Below, in pieces: positions 46,657 through 55,454 of a stretch of DNA of 64,000 bases. Positions within the stretch are counted from its first letter, which is position 1. The number at the start of each line of letters is the position of its first letter. Source of the stretch: Aquibacillus koreensis. GTDB taxonomy: Bacteria; Bacillota; Bacilli; Bacillales; Amphibacillaceae. A program made the position numbers and the translations under genes. The notes beneath the pieces were generated by a model that saw only the letters and a list, made by a program, of their open reading frames with translations, had not been told where the DNA came from and did not search any database. The DNA lies in NCBI RefSeq assembly GCF_025154055.1, contig NZ_JAOALK010000056.1:62001-126000 (forward strand), written 5' to 3'.

Positions 46657-47238
46657 TTATTCCTCTAAATCTTTAAATCGTTCAAAGAATAAGTCCGCTT
46701 CATTCTCTACATCTTCTTCTGAGATCCCTTCCGGTAAAGGAGGCAGTTCTTCAATCGATTTTAACCCAAAATATGTTAGGAAATCTTTAGATGTACCAAA
46801 CATAATCGGCCTACCTACACCTTCTTTTCGACCTGCTTCTTCCACTAATGCTCTTGCTAACAATGTCTGAACTGGTCGATCACTATTTACTCCACGTATT
46901 TCTTCAATCTCTGCCCGTGTAATTGGTTGTTGGTAAGCAATAATAGCCAATGTTTCCAATGCAGCTTGAGATAATCGAGAAGACTGTGGTGACTCCATCA
47001 ACTTTTGGTAGTAAGACGTATGTTCTGGTTTTGTAGTTAAATGGTAGAGGTCTTTGGATTGGATAATCGTAATACCTCTTTCCACATTTTCATAATCATA
47101 TTTTAACTCTTCCATAATATGATCTACTGTTTTTGCATCCATTTCAAGCAATCGCACTAACTGTTTTTTACTAATTCCTTCATCGCCTGAAACAAAAAGT
47201 AATCCTTCTGTAACAGCCTTAAGTTCTCTTAGTTCCAC
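46657..47238 (-). CDS. scpB: Segregation and condensation protein B
   Basis: A 193-residue winged-helix kite subunit of the Smc-ScpA-ScpB condensin. It contains the two winged-helix domains with the conserved SQAALETLAIIAYQQPITRA and EIEEIRGVNSD. It overlaps the scpA end by 10 bp. No unusual features beyond an acidic C-terminus. Confidence 0.95.
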   Translation of the reverse strand: MELRELKAVTEGLLFVSGDEGISKKQLVRLLEMDAKTVDHIMEELKYDYENVERGITIIQSKDLYHLTTKPEHTSYYQKLMESPQSSRLSQAALETLAIIAYQQPITRAEIEEIRGVNSDRPVQTLLARALVEEAGRKEGVGRPIMFGTSKDFLTYFGLKSIEELPPLPEGISEEDVENEADLFFERFKDLEE

Positions 47239-47975
47239 TGTTCACCCTCCATATTGAAAACCAACAATTCATCGAAGTGTTTTTCTTGTGTACAATATAT
47301 TTTCTTTGTCTTCATCAGTTCTAGAATAGCTATAAACGTAACAACAATATGAGAGCGAGAGTGATAAGGAAAAAGTTGATCAAATGGAATTCCATGTTTT
47401 ATTCCCTTCATTTGCTCAAGCACTTCATCCATTCTTTGTTTAATTGGTATTTCTGCTCGTTGCACACGCGTTTCTAAAGGTTTATTCCACTTTTTTCTGT
47501 CGAAGACCTTATTCATTGCAGCAATCATGTCATAGATTGAGATATTACCCCTTTCTACTGGTTGCTGATTTGATAATTTTTCAAAAGTTTTAGGTGGTCT
47601 GGTGTATATCATATTCGCATCTAGTTCTTTTTCTTTTAATTGGTGCGCAACTTCCTTGTATTTACGATATTCTATTAAACGCCTCATCAAGTCTTCTCTA
47701 GGATCTTCCTCATAGGCATCATTTTCAGACTCTATTTCTTGATTTGGTAATAATAGTTGACTCTTGATCGCTAATAGTGTAGCAGCCATAACCAAATATT
47801 CACTAGCAACATTAAGTTCTAACTGTTGCATCGTATGAATATAAACCATATATTGCTCTGTAATCTGAGAAACAGGTATATCATATATATCAATTTCATA
47901 CTGATTTATGAGATGTAACAAAAGGTCCAATGGCCCCTCAAATGCATCTAGTTTTACTTGATATGTTTCATACAT
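47229..47975 (-). CDS. scpA: Segregation and condensation protein A
   Basis: A 248-residue kleisin that bridges the Smc heads and ScpB to organise newly replicated origins. The N-terminal domain carries FEGPLDLLLHLINQYEIDIY (Smc neck binding), and the C-terminal winged helix ends FVAILELMKTKKI. GGAGG precedes the start. Overlap with scpB fits balanced synthesis. Confidence 0.95.
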   Translation of the reverse strand: MYETYQVKLDAFEGPLDLLLHLINQYEIDIYDIPVSQITEQYMVYIHTMQQLELNVASEYLVMAATLLAIKSQLLLPNQEIESENDAYEEDPREDLMRRLIEYRKYKEVAHQLKEKELDANMIYTRPPKTFEKLSNQQPVERGNISIYDMIAAMNKVFDRKKWNKPLETRVQRAEIPIKQRMDEVLEQMKGIKHGIPFDQLFPYHSRSHIVVTFIAILELMKTKKIYCTQEKHFDELLVFNMEGEQWN

Positions 47976-48220
47976 TTGCGTATTTCCTCCAATTTAAAGA
48001 CAAGGTTCATGTGATTGTTCTAGACCTTTCATACTTAATATAGCAAAGGTAGGGTGATATAGAAAGGGAAATTCGACAAGAAAAACGTCTAAAAATGATT
48101 ATATTCTAATGATTTGTTGTTATATATCCAATGTAGTTATAAATTCATATGCGAGGATAATTTCCTAATAGAGAATTTTCGTGGTGTTTGCACATGGATC
48201 ACAACATGACTAAAAAACAA

Positions 48221-48244
48221 AAAAACAGCTCTAAAATAGAGCTG
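48221..48244 (-). terminator. ribT terminator
   Basis: Seven-bp stem CAGCTCT/AGAGCTG with a 5-nt loop, followed by TTTTTTTG on the minus strand. Confidence 0.85.
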
Positions 48245-48251
48245 AAACTTA

Positions 48252-48608
<357 letters not shown>

Positions 48609-48749
48609 TCATTAAAGAAAAATAGCTGACTATTGTAAGAGCATAAAACAAAATTTCTACTTAATTTTCAATAGATCACCTTAGAAAAGGTGAATTATAC
48701 CCTATTTATGACTCATTTTCTTTGTTTTGTCAAATATTTCTTCAAAATT

Positions 48750-48845
48750 TTATAATACGATTAAGAACCAATAAATAATACCCCAAATAAAACCTATACC
48801 AAGCAAAATAATAAATAAAATCCAATTCTTCTTCTTTTGACTCAA
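48750..48845 (-). CDS. Possible 31-residue single-helix membrane peptide
   Basis: A short frame with a TTG start preceded by AAAGGATGG at 7 nt. It encodes a basic N-terminus (SQKKKNW) and one long hydrophobic helix ending WFLIVL. Topology and the well-spaced ribosome-binding site argue for a real small protein, but it has no recognised family. The rest of the 48600-48966 stretch is AT-rich with no gene. Confidence 0.35.
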   Translation of the reverse strand: MSQKKKNWILFIILLGIGFIWGIIYWFLIVL

Positions 48846-48966
48846 CGTTATACCATCCTTTTTTAATTATCTAACAATGAGTTCTATAACACTATTTCCA
48901 ATTATTGCTCATTTAACATAAAATATACTATGAATCTTAGTGATTGTCATTTCTTTCTTTTATGTA

Positions 48967-49410
48967 TTATTTTTTTAGAAGTTGCTGCATGATGATGTAA
49001 CCATCTGATTTTTTTTGTTTCCATTTAAAAGGAATCACATTGATAAAAGCTAACCACAAATTAAAAAACATAAACAATTGACCTAATACACTAGTTGTCT
49101 CTAAACATATTACCAAGAAAGCAATTATAGTATTTAGCAGTGGTCCTGACACCGAAATAATGGCTACTTCCATACGCGTGAAAGGGATATTTCTCGTACT
49201 TTGAGCTAGACCTCCAATAAAAAGAAAGGTATATAGTACAACTTGCACCTTCTTCCAAGCGAATTCTTTTATCTTCCACCCTATTCCAAATTCAAGCCTA
49301 ACTTGATCTGCTTTTACTATTAATCCTCCTAATGCATGTCCACACTCATGAATTAGGACGCACAAAGGTGCTATAACAAGTAGAAAAAATAGTATATTAA
49401 TCCAATCCAT
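48967..49410 (-). CDS. M50-like (site-2-protease type) membrane metalloprotease
   Basis: A 147-residue membrane protein with zinc-binding HECGH near residue 21 inside the first helix, and about three further helices. The C-terminal KSDGY is a variant of the second zinc-ligand motif (NPDG-like, with the ligand Asp). The ATG at 49410 has AGAGGTG. It is shorter than SpoIVFB and closer to minimal M50-like proteins, so it could be a small intramembrane protease of unknown target or an inactive relative. Confidence 0.7.
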   Translation of the reverse strand: MDWINILFFLLVIAPLCVLIHECGHALGGLIVKADQVRLEFGIGWKIKEFAWKKVQVVLYTFLFIGGLAQSTRNIPFTRMEVAIISVSGPLLNTIIAFLVICLETTSVLGQLFMFFNLWLAFINVIPFKWKQKKSDGYIIMQQLLKK

Positions 49411-49563
49411 CACTAGCACCTCTTCATCACTCCAAAAGAAAATTTAGTGAATGTTCTAGTCGCTAAAGGGATGAACCAAGGTCACGTTTCTTACACTTGG
49501 CACATCCTATTTTTCACCACGTCAAGAGACTTCCTAGCAAAAAATTAATAACGTATAAATAAG

Positions 49564-49594
49564 AAAGGGTGTCGGCTCAGGCCAACACCCTCTT
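49564..49594 (-). terminator. ppiB terminator
   Basis: Stem AGGGTGTTGGC/GCCGACACCCT with one wobble and loop CTGA, ending in TTTCTTATTT on the minus strand. Confidence 0.8.
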
Positions 49595-49634
49595 TGAATA
49601 ACAAACCGTACAACAGTAAAATAAAGAAGTACTC

Positions 49635-50069
49635 CTACTTTTCTTCCACTTTCACCGATTTCATCTCATCACCTTGCTTAATACGTAAGACGGTATCCAT
49701 TCCCTCTGTCACTTGACCGAATACAGTGTGAACACCATCTAGATGTGGCTGCGGTTCATGAACGATAAAGAATTGACTACCACCTGTATCTTTACCAGCA
49801 TGAGCCATTGAAAGTGAACCAGCAACATGTTTATGCGGATTACCTTCCGTTTCGCATTTAATGCTGTATCCAGGGCCGCCAGCGCCAGTTCCAGTTGGAT
49901 CTCCACCTTGTGCTACAAATCCAGGGATTACTCGGTGAAATGTAACTCCATCGTAAAAACCACTGTTCGCAAGTTTTTCAAAGTTAGCCACTGTATTTGG
50001 AGCGGCATCTTCATATAGCTCAATAAGTATTTTTTCTCCATTTTCATACTCCATTGTTGCTTGTTTCAT
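49635..50069 (-). CDS. ppiB: Cyclophilin-type peptidyl-prolyl isomerase
   Basis: A 144-residue single-domain cyclophilin; it speeds proline cis-trans isomerisation during cytoplasmic folding. Catalytic and hydrophobic pocket residues are in [19 protein letters not shown] (catalytic Arg) and [15 protein letters not shown]. No signal peptide. Between lysA and the M50-like gene, as ppiB lies near lysA in B. subtilis. Confidence 0.95.
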   Translation of the reverse strand: MKQATMEYENGEKILIELYEDAAPNTVANFEKLANSGFYDGVTFHRVIPGFVAQGGDPTGTGAGGPGYSIKCETEGNPHKHVAGSLSMAHAGKDTGGSQFFIVHEPQPHLDGVHTVFGQVTEGMDTVLRIKQGDEMKSVKVEEK

Positions 50070-50123
50070 ATCATTTTCCTCCTCAAATATTACTTACTCT
50101 TGTTATTCTCACCAGTTGAATTA

Positions 50124-51425
50124 CTATTCATAAGATAAATCATTTCTGGTTAAGTCCTCATAGGATTCTCTTTGAATGACTAGCTTATCCTTACCTTCTT
50201 CCACAAATACCACTGCAGCTTTAGGGAAGCGATTATAGTGATTAGACATTGAATAACCATAAGCACCAGTACTAAATACAGCTAAAAAATCTCCATGTTC
50301 AACTTCAGGCAATTCTATATCCCATATTAACATATCGCCAGATTCACAGCATTTACCGGCAACAGAAACAGTTTCTGATAAAGGTTGTTTTGCTTTATTA
50401 GCAATGACAGCATCATATTTTGCTTGATACAATGCAGGTCGAATATTATCCGTCATGCCACCATCCACCGAAATATACTTTCTGACTCCAGGAATATCTT
50501 TTTTTGACCCAATTGTGTACAGTGTAACACCAGTATTCCCCACAATAGCTCGTCCTGGTTCGATCCAGATTTCCGGGTAATTCATGTCACTAATATCCAC
50601 TTGTTTTTGGATTTCATTTACTAGTGCTTCTACATAACCTTCTAATGGTAATGGATCATCTTCTTTCGTATAACGAATGCCAAACCCCCCACCAAGATTA
50701 AGAACTTTTGGTGTGTAATTAAATTTGGTGTTCCAGTTTCTAATTGTATCAAATAAACGTTGAATTGCCATAACAAAACCATCTGTTTCAAAAATTTGAG
50801 ACCCAATATGGCAATGTAATCCTTTTACTTGGATTTTATCCATTTCAGTTAGTTGTTTTATGGCCAGTTCTGCTTGTCCATTTGATAAGTCAAAACCAAA
50901 CTTCGAATCTTCATTTCCTGTTAAGATATAATCATGTGTATGCGCTTCTATACCAGGAGTTACACGAATAAGTACGTCCATTTCAGTGTCAAAGTTTGCT
51001 AGAACATCTTTTAGTAACTCAATTTCATAGAAATTATCTACAACTATACAACCAATGTTATGTTTTATAGCCATTTCTAGTTCTTCATAGTTTTTATTAT
51101 TACCATGAAGATGAATCTTTTCTACAGGAAATCCAGCCTTTAAAGCAGTATAAAGTTCCCCTTGTGAGACAACATCAAGACTTAATTTCTCTTGCTTTGC
51201 TACCTGGAGCATAGCAATAGACGAAAAAGCCTTACTAGCATATGCCACTTGAGCCTTCACACCAAACTTTTCAAAAGTGTTTACAAATGCACGAGCATTT
51301 TGCCTAATCGCATCCACATTATATACAAATAGAGGTGTACCGTATTTTTTTGCTAATAGCGTACTATCTATTCCATTTATTTCTAAATGACCATTATTAT
51401 TTATTTCATATGGGTGATGATTCAT
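50124..51425 (-). CDS. lysA: Diaminopimelate decarboxylase
   Basis: PLP enzyme that decarboxylates meso-diaminopimelate to L-lysine, the last step of the pathway. The 433-residue fold-type III enzyme has the PLP lysine in YASKAFSS (about residue 61). Its phosphate-binding loop is NLGGGFGIRY, and the catalytic Cys lies in GKCCESGDML near residue 345. The ATG at 51425 has GGAGGTG. It follows spoVAF as in B. subtilis, but a hairpin at 51460-51508 lies between them, so lysA may have its own promoter. No lysine riboswitch was recognised. Confidence 0.95.
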   Translation of the reverse strand: MNHHPYEINNNGHLEINGIDSTLLAKKYGTPLFVYNVDAIRQNARAFVNTFEKFGVKAQVAYASKAFSSIAMLQVAKQEKLSLDVVSQGELYTALKAGFPVEKIHLHGNNKNYEELEMAIKHNIGCIVVDNFYEIELLKDVLANFDTEMDVLIRVTPGIEAHTHDYILTGNEDSKFGFDLSNGQAELAIKQLTEMDKIQVKGLHCHIGSQIFETDGFVMAIQRLFDTIRNWNTKFNYTPKVLNLGGGFGIRYTKEDDPLPLEGYVEALVNEIQKQVDISDMNYPEIWIEPGRAIVGNTGVTLYTIGSKKDIPGVRKYISVDGGMTDNIRPALYQAKYDAVIANKAKQPLSETVSVAGKCCESGDMLIWDIELPEVEHGDFLAVFSTGAYGYSMSNHYNRFPKAAVVFVEEGKDKLVIQRESYEDLTRNDLSYE

Positions 51426-51459
51426 CTTTATTACACCTCCAAATATATATACAAACGAA

Positions 51460-51508
51460 AATCCCTTTCCACCTAGAATGCAACGATTCATAGGTGAATG
51501 AAGGGATT
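51460..51508 (-). terminator. Hairpin between spoVAF and lysA
   Basis: Minus-strand AATCCCTT...AAGGGATT outer stem, with an inner CACCTA/TAGGTG pair, followed by TTTTCGTTTG. It looks like a terminator for the spoVA transcript. A role in lysA control is possible but not shown. Confidence 0.6.
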
Positions 51509-51610
51509 TATAAATCTATAGTTCCCAGAAGTTTATTCCATTACATGTTAATTAGTGTAAAGATAAAATAAATTTAACATATTCACATCTTCTGTTCAAC
51601 TTTAAATTAT

Positions 51611-53080
51611 TCATGGTTGTTTATAATTATTTTTTGGATGTACAATACTAGGACGATTTTTGGTCATAGGAACAGATACTCGAATCAATATATGAACAAT
51701 CGCTTTTATGTTGAAAGGAATAAATGGCCACAAATATGGTGTATTTAATGACCTTGTCATTGCTAAAAGTAAAATATACAGTGTGCTACCTATGACAAAT
51801 CCAGGAACACCAAAAATAGAGGTGATTATTAACAATAATATTCGACTTATTTTATTTGCTACACTGAGTTCATAACTAGGTGTCGCGAATGAACCAATCG
51901 CACTTATTGCTACATATAAAATAACTTCTGCACTAAACAATCCTACATCAATTGCAATTTGCCCTATTAAGACTGCTGCAATGAGACCCATAGCTGTAGA
52001 TAAAGGTGTTGGCGTATGAATCGCTGCCATTCGTAAAAATTCTATTCCTATATCTGCCATAATTATTTGAATAACAATTGGTATATTCCCCGTCTCGTTT
52101 GGCCCAATAAAAGTTAAATCTTTAGGCAACAGAGATGGTTCTAAAACTAGTAACAACCAAAAGGGTAATAAAAATACGGATGCAAAGATCCCAAGAAATC
52201 TGACCCAACGAATAAAAGTCCCAATTACGGGGGCTTGACGGTATTCTTCCGCATGTTGTACATGATGAAAATAGGTGGTGGGTGTAATGATCATACTAGG
52301 AGATGTATCGACCATAATTAAGACATGGCCCTCAAACAAGTGATTCGCGGATACATCTGGTCTCTCCGTATAACGTACAAGCGGGAATGGGTTAAAACCT
52401 TGTTTAACTAAATATTCTTCTATTGTTTTATCTGCCATGGAAAGTCCATCAATGTCAATCTTGTTAATCTCATCTTTTATTTTCTTTACCAATCCTTCAT
52501 CGGCAATATCTTTGATATACGAGATACAAATATCCGTCTTAGACCTTTCTCCGACCTGGACAATTTCGTGACGTAACCGTTCATCTCTTACTCTTCTTCT
52601 AGTTAATGCGGTATTTTGGATTATATTTTCCGTATAGCCATCTCTGGCACCACGAACAACCTTCTCTGTATCAGGCTCTTGAGGGCTTCTTCCTGGATAA
52701 CTTCGTACATCTACAACAAATGCTTCATCTTCACCATCAATAAATAACACAATAAGGCCAGAAAGCAGTTGATCCACGGCCTCATCCATCGTTTTCACTC
52801 TAGTTACTTGTTGATGCACTAACCTATTTTCAACAATCTCAGCTACTTTCCTAAGATTACTTTCATTATCATTAATTTCAACAAGCTTCTTTAGTAATTC
52901 AACAATAATAGATGAATCGCATAACCCCGTTAAATAATACAGGTGGGCAGTTTTTTTAAGTATAGTAACATCTCGAAATCCAACATCAAACGAAGTACCT
53001 ACTCCGATTTTTTCTTTCATATAGTTTTCATTTATTTTTATCTTAGGTGAGATGGGGCTCTGATTTTTTTTATTCTTCAT
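51611..53080 (-). CDS. spoVAF: Spore germination protein SpoVAF
   Basis: GerA-type A-subunit homologue. The 489-residue protein has a large N-terminal cytoplasmic domain (about 1-290) with SVVDVRSYPGRSPQEPD-like and DTSPSMIITPTTYFHHVQHA patterns. About five C-terminal membrane helices follow. It joins SpoVAEa in modulating dipicolinic acid release during germination. The start overlaps the spoVAEa stop (ATGA). Confidence 0.93.
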   Translation of the reverse strand: MKNKKNQSPISPKIKINENYMKEKIGVGTSFDVGFRDVTILKKTAHLYYLTGLCDSSIIVELLKKLVEINDNESNLRKVAEIVENRLVHQQVTRVKTMDEAVDQLLSGLIVLFIDGEDEAFVVDVRSYPGRSPQEPDTEKVVRGARDGYTENIIQNTALTRRRVRDERLRHEIVQVGERSKTDICISYIKDIADEGLVKKIKDEINKIDIDGLSMADKTIEEYLVKQGFNPFPLVRYTERPDVSANHLFEGHVLIMVDTSPSMIITPTTYFHHVQHAEEYRQAPVIGTFIRWVRFLGIFASVFLLPFWLLLVLEPSLLPKDLTFIGPNETGNIPIVIQIIMADIGIEFLRMAAIHTPTPLSTAMGLIAAVLIGQIAIDVGLFSAEVILYVAISAIGSFATPSYELSVANKISRILLLIITSIFGVPGFVIGSTLYILLLAMTRSLNTPYLWPFIPFNIKAIVHILIRVSVPMTKNRPSIVHPKNNYKQP

Positions 53081-53643
53081 ATTAGTCCACCTCTTTCCAT
53101 TATTATTTCCAACGCTTGGCGTGTTATAGGTGACCCCTTCTTAACGTCATCTTTGCCTTGCATTTTTCCTATATCACCAATGGCAATGACAATGGGTATA
53201 TCGATTTGATCCAAGGAATATACAGTATCACCATTTATTCTTCCTAACTCCGGCAATCTTACTCCTTGCTTATCGACCCCATACGGAATCAGTTCACCAT
53301 TTAAATCAATTGCAAAGGTAAATCTAGACCATTCTGTATTCTTGGTGTGCGCAGCTACTGCAATCGCACCAATCACTTCTATATCAGGGTCATTAGCTAA
53401 ATCAAGCAATATTTTCTCCCCTGCACCGACACCAAGTATTCCAGCGTCATCAAGAAGTACATATACCGGTTCTTCTTTCGCTCGATAAATAGCTTTCTGA
53501 ATTTCTTCAGAAGATGCTTGTGTTGGATTATCTGATAAATAGGATAAACAAGTTCCTCCTAGTTCTTTTGCCAAATAATCTAGTGTTTTTCGAGCATATT
53601 CATCCCCATCTGTTACTACAATAACTTTTTTAGAATTATTCAT
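53077..53643 (-). CDS. spoVAEA: Stage V sporulation protein AEa
   Basis: A 188-residue soluble protein. It starts with a Rossmann-like KKVIVVTDGDEYARKTLDYL and contains DDAGILGVGAGE and a GSPITRQALEII end. It belongs to the spoVA operon and acts with SpoVAF. It is separated from spoVAB upstream by only 45 bp, so the genes normally between them (spoVAC, spoVAD, spoVAEb) are absent. Confidence 0.9.
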   Translation of the reverse strand: MNNSKKVIVVTDGDEYARKTLDYLAKELGGTCLSYLSDNPTQASSEEIQKAIYRAKEEPVYVLLDDAGILGVGAGEKILLDLANDPDIEVIGAIAVAAHTKNTEWSRFTFAIDLNGELIPYGVDKQGVRLPELGRINGDTVYSLDQIDIPIVIAIGDIGKMQGKDDVKKGSPITRQALEIIMERGGLI

Positions 53644-53688
53644 TCAAATCGATCCTTTCAGCCAATAAACACTGCAGAACATCATCAA

Positions 53689-54105
53689 CTATTTGACGAA
53701 GACTAACCATTGAAAAAGTGATCCAAATATTTTTCCAAATACAATAGCCATTAAAAACCAAAGTATATGGCTTTCTAAGCCAACTCTCTTCGCCAATAAC
53801 GGAAAAACATTTAATACTTCGGTCAATGCTGCAGCTAGCATACCAATAAAGACACCGTGGAAAGTCCCCCAAATGAGGACAAACAATGTTGAAACATGAA
53901 AAGCAAAGCCGGTGAATGAAAGATACGTTCCAAACAACGCTCCGAGTATAACACCTGCTTCAAAAGGTTTAACTAATGTATCAGTCTTACTTAATTGAAC
54001 CAGTCTAGGAATAATACCTAAAACTGTAAGAAAAGCAACAAAGCCCGTACCTACAACAAGACCAGAAGAAAACCCTATTACGATTTCAATTAGATGATTT
54101 ATCAT
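53689..54105 (-). CDS. spoVAB: Stage V sporulation protein AB
   Basis: A 138-residue membrane protein with four predicted helices, beginning MINHLIEIVIGFSSGLVVGT. The conserved pattern GVILGALFGTYLSF leads into a region ending in KIFGSLFQWLVFV. In B. subtilis it is part of the forespore inner-membrane system for dipicolinic acid movement. It overlaps spoVAA by 20 bp. Confidence 0.88.
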   Translation of the reverse strand: MINHLIEIVIGFSSGLVVGTGFVAFLTVLGIIPRLVQLSKTDTLVKPFEAGVILGALFGTYLSFTGFAFHVSTLFVLIWGTFHGVFIGMLAAALTEVLNVFPLLAKRVGLESHILWFLMAIVFGKIFGSLFQWLVFVK

Positions 54106-54709
54106 TGTTTTTACTTATGTTGTTCTCATATTTTGATACATAACTATCTAGGTCTTGTTGATACTTGAACATCTCAATTTCTAATGGGCTGGGTTCTTCA
54201 TTAAATCTCTTTTTGAACAAATGGTTAAAGAACAGGATCATTCCAACACCTAATCCAATCGAGTAGGGTACCTGCATCCATAAAGGATATTCAGCTTGTC
54301 TTCCTGTCAATAAAAAATGAAGCCTCTGTTGCACTTCTTGCATACTTACATCATAGTGAAAATTCATGATTGCCATGGATGACCCAATAAATAAAAGCAA
54401 CCAAATTAAACAGACAAAGAAGATGGAAGGGGACTTCAATGGTTTTTTTATTCGAACAATAGTTTGACTAGGTCCTACTAATTGAATTTCGATATCGGAA
54501 AACCTTCTCACCAACTGGTCAATGACAGTAAATCCATCGATGACAGAAACCGTTCGGTCTTCTTTTGAAACTTGGTAAATAACAGACTCCTCAATAAGTT
54601 GGTTTACTGAATTGTTGCCGGAAATATAACCAATATCATTTAACCGAATTGTTGTGTTTGGTTTTACCTCAAATTCTTTTTTAAGACGTAAGTAAATAAT
54701 TCCTCCCAT
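54086..54709 (-). CDS. spoVAA: Stage V sporulation protein AA
   Basis: A 207-residue protein with a soluble N-terminal half (two small alpha/beta subdomains, about 1-100). Two helices follow (about 103-127 and 160-182) with a cytoplasmic tail rich in Lys and Asn. The start at 54709 has AAGGAGG; a 20-codon extension has none. First gene of the spoVA operon, behind a strong sigma-G-type promoter (54742-54772). Confidence 0.88.
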   Translation of the reverse strand: MGGIIYLRLKKEFEVKPNTTIRLNDIGYISGNNSVNQLIEESVIYQVSKEDRTVSVIDGFTVIDQLVRRFSDIEIQLVGPSQTIVRIKKPLKSPSIFFVCLIWLLLFIGSSMAIMNFHYDVSMQEVQQRLHFLLTGRQAEYPLWMQVPYSIGLGVGMILFFNHLFKKRFNEEPSPLEIEMFKYQQDLDSYVSKYENNISKNNDKSSN

Positions 54710-54741
54710 GCTTTTGTCCTCCTTTTCCGGAAATACTCTTT

Positions 54742-54772
54742 TAGTATGAAACAGAAAAGGCAGAAACATGCA
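54742..54772 (-). promoter_or_regulatory. Sigma-G promoter of the spoVA operon
   Basis: Minus-strand TGCATG, an 18-bp spacer and CATACTA, a perfect sigma-G -10 as I remember it. It is 33 bp upstream of spoVAA. The B. subtilis spoVA operon is sigma-G dependent. Confidence 0.7.
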
Positions 54773-55346
54773 TTAACTCCAAAGAACATTCTTATATGAA
54801 GACGGGTAGAAGTATTTCATAATGTCCGCGATAGGCACCAAAATGATTTTCTGAGTGGATATTAACAGTCAACTTATTTACATAAATTTGTAAGAGACTA
54901 TGTAATTTATAGTGAAATAAATGTAGAGTTTAGTTTGTGAACCATTATTCCTAAACTCACTCAGATAGATTATTGAAAATTGATTATTGAAGCATAGGAA
55001 GTTTTCTCCTCATTAAAATAAGGGGGAATTTTGCGATTAAACTACAGAATATAGCTTAATAAGGGATAAATAAGGGGAGGTTTTCCCTCTAAACATAGAA
55101 GAGTAAGCAATATATCATGTTTATCAAGTGATATAGGGAGAATTTCCCTCTATATTAACATTTTAGTTAAATTTCCAATTTAATGGTAATTTCTCCTCTT
55201 ATTATATATGTCCATGTTGCTGATTGACTAATTGGTCCGATTACGCCCTTATTTATCTGTATTGGGACATGAATCATAAGGAATGGTTTATTAAAGAAAC
55301 GAGCGCAATGTTGAACAAGGTTATTCGCTGCGTTATTTTTTGCATA
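54773..55346. other. Long AT-rich gap with recurring palindromic motif
   Basis: No credible gene; frames on both strands here lack ribosome-binding sites and recognisable features. Between about 54996 and 55200 a motif of the form AGGGAGNNTTTCCCTC recurs about five times in degenerate form (54996, 55021, 55073, 55134, 55185). The copies at 55073-55089 and 55134-55151 are the best palindromes. Meaning unknown. Confidence 0.5.
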
Positions 55347-55371
55347 CAAAAAGCGCTGCAAAATACAGCGC
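55347..55371 (-). terminator. sigF operon terminator
   Basis: Six-bp GC-rich stem GCGCTG/CAGCGC with a 7-nt loop, then TTTTTG on the minus strand. It lies about 85 bp past sigF. Confidence 0.75.
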
Positions 55372-55454
55372 AATTTGGAATTCGTTTTCATTTACATAAA
55401 GGCATACAATACAAAGTTTTGCGAAAGGTAACGAAACCCGTTACCCACTCTTTT

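Noticed and set aside
51426-51610. Lysine riboswitch upstream of lysA
   Set aside because: The leader is too short, and the conserved purine-rich loop elements are missing; only a simple hairpin is present.
53636-53872. Minus-strand frame across the spoVAB-spoVAEa junction, considered as a spoVAEb or spoVAC remnant
   Set aside because: It is a shadow frame of spoVAB; its residues show none of the membrane pattern of SpoVAC or SpoVAEb.
55167-55391. Frames on both strands downstream of sigF (minus 55167-55391 and plus 55224-55487)
   Set aside because: They overlap each other and the sigF terminator, lack ribosome-binding sites and look like no family.
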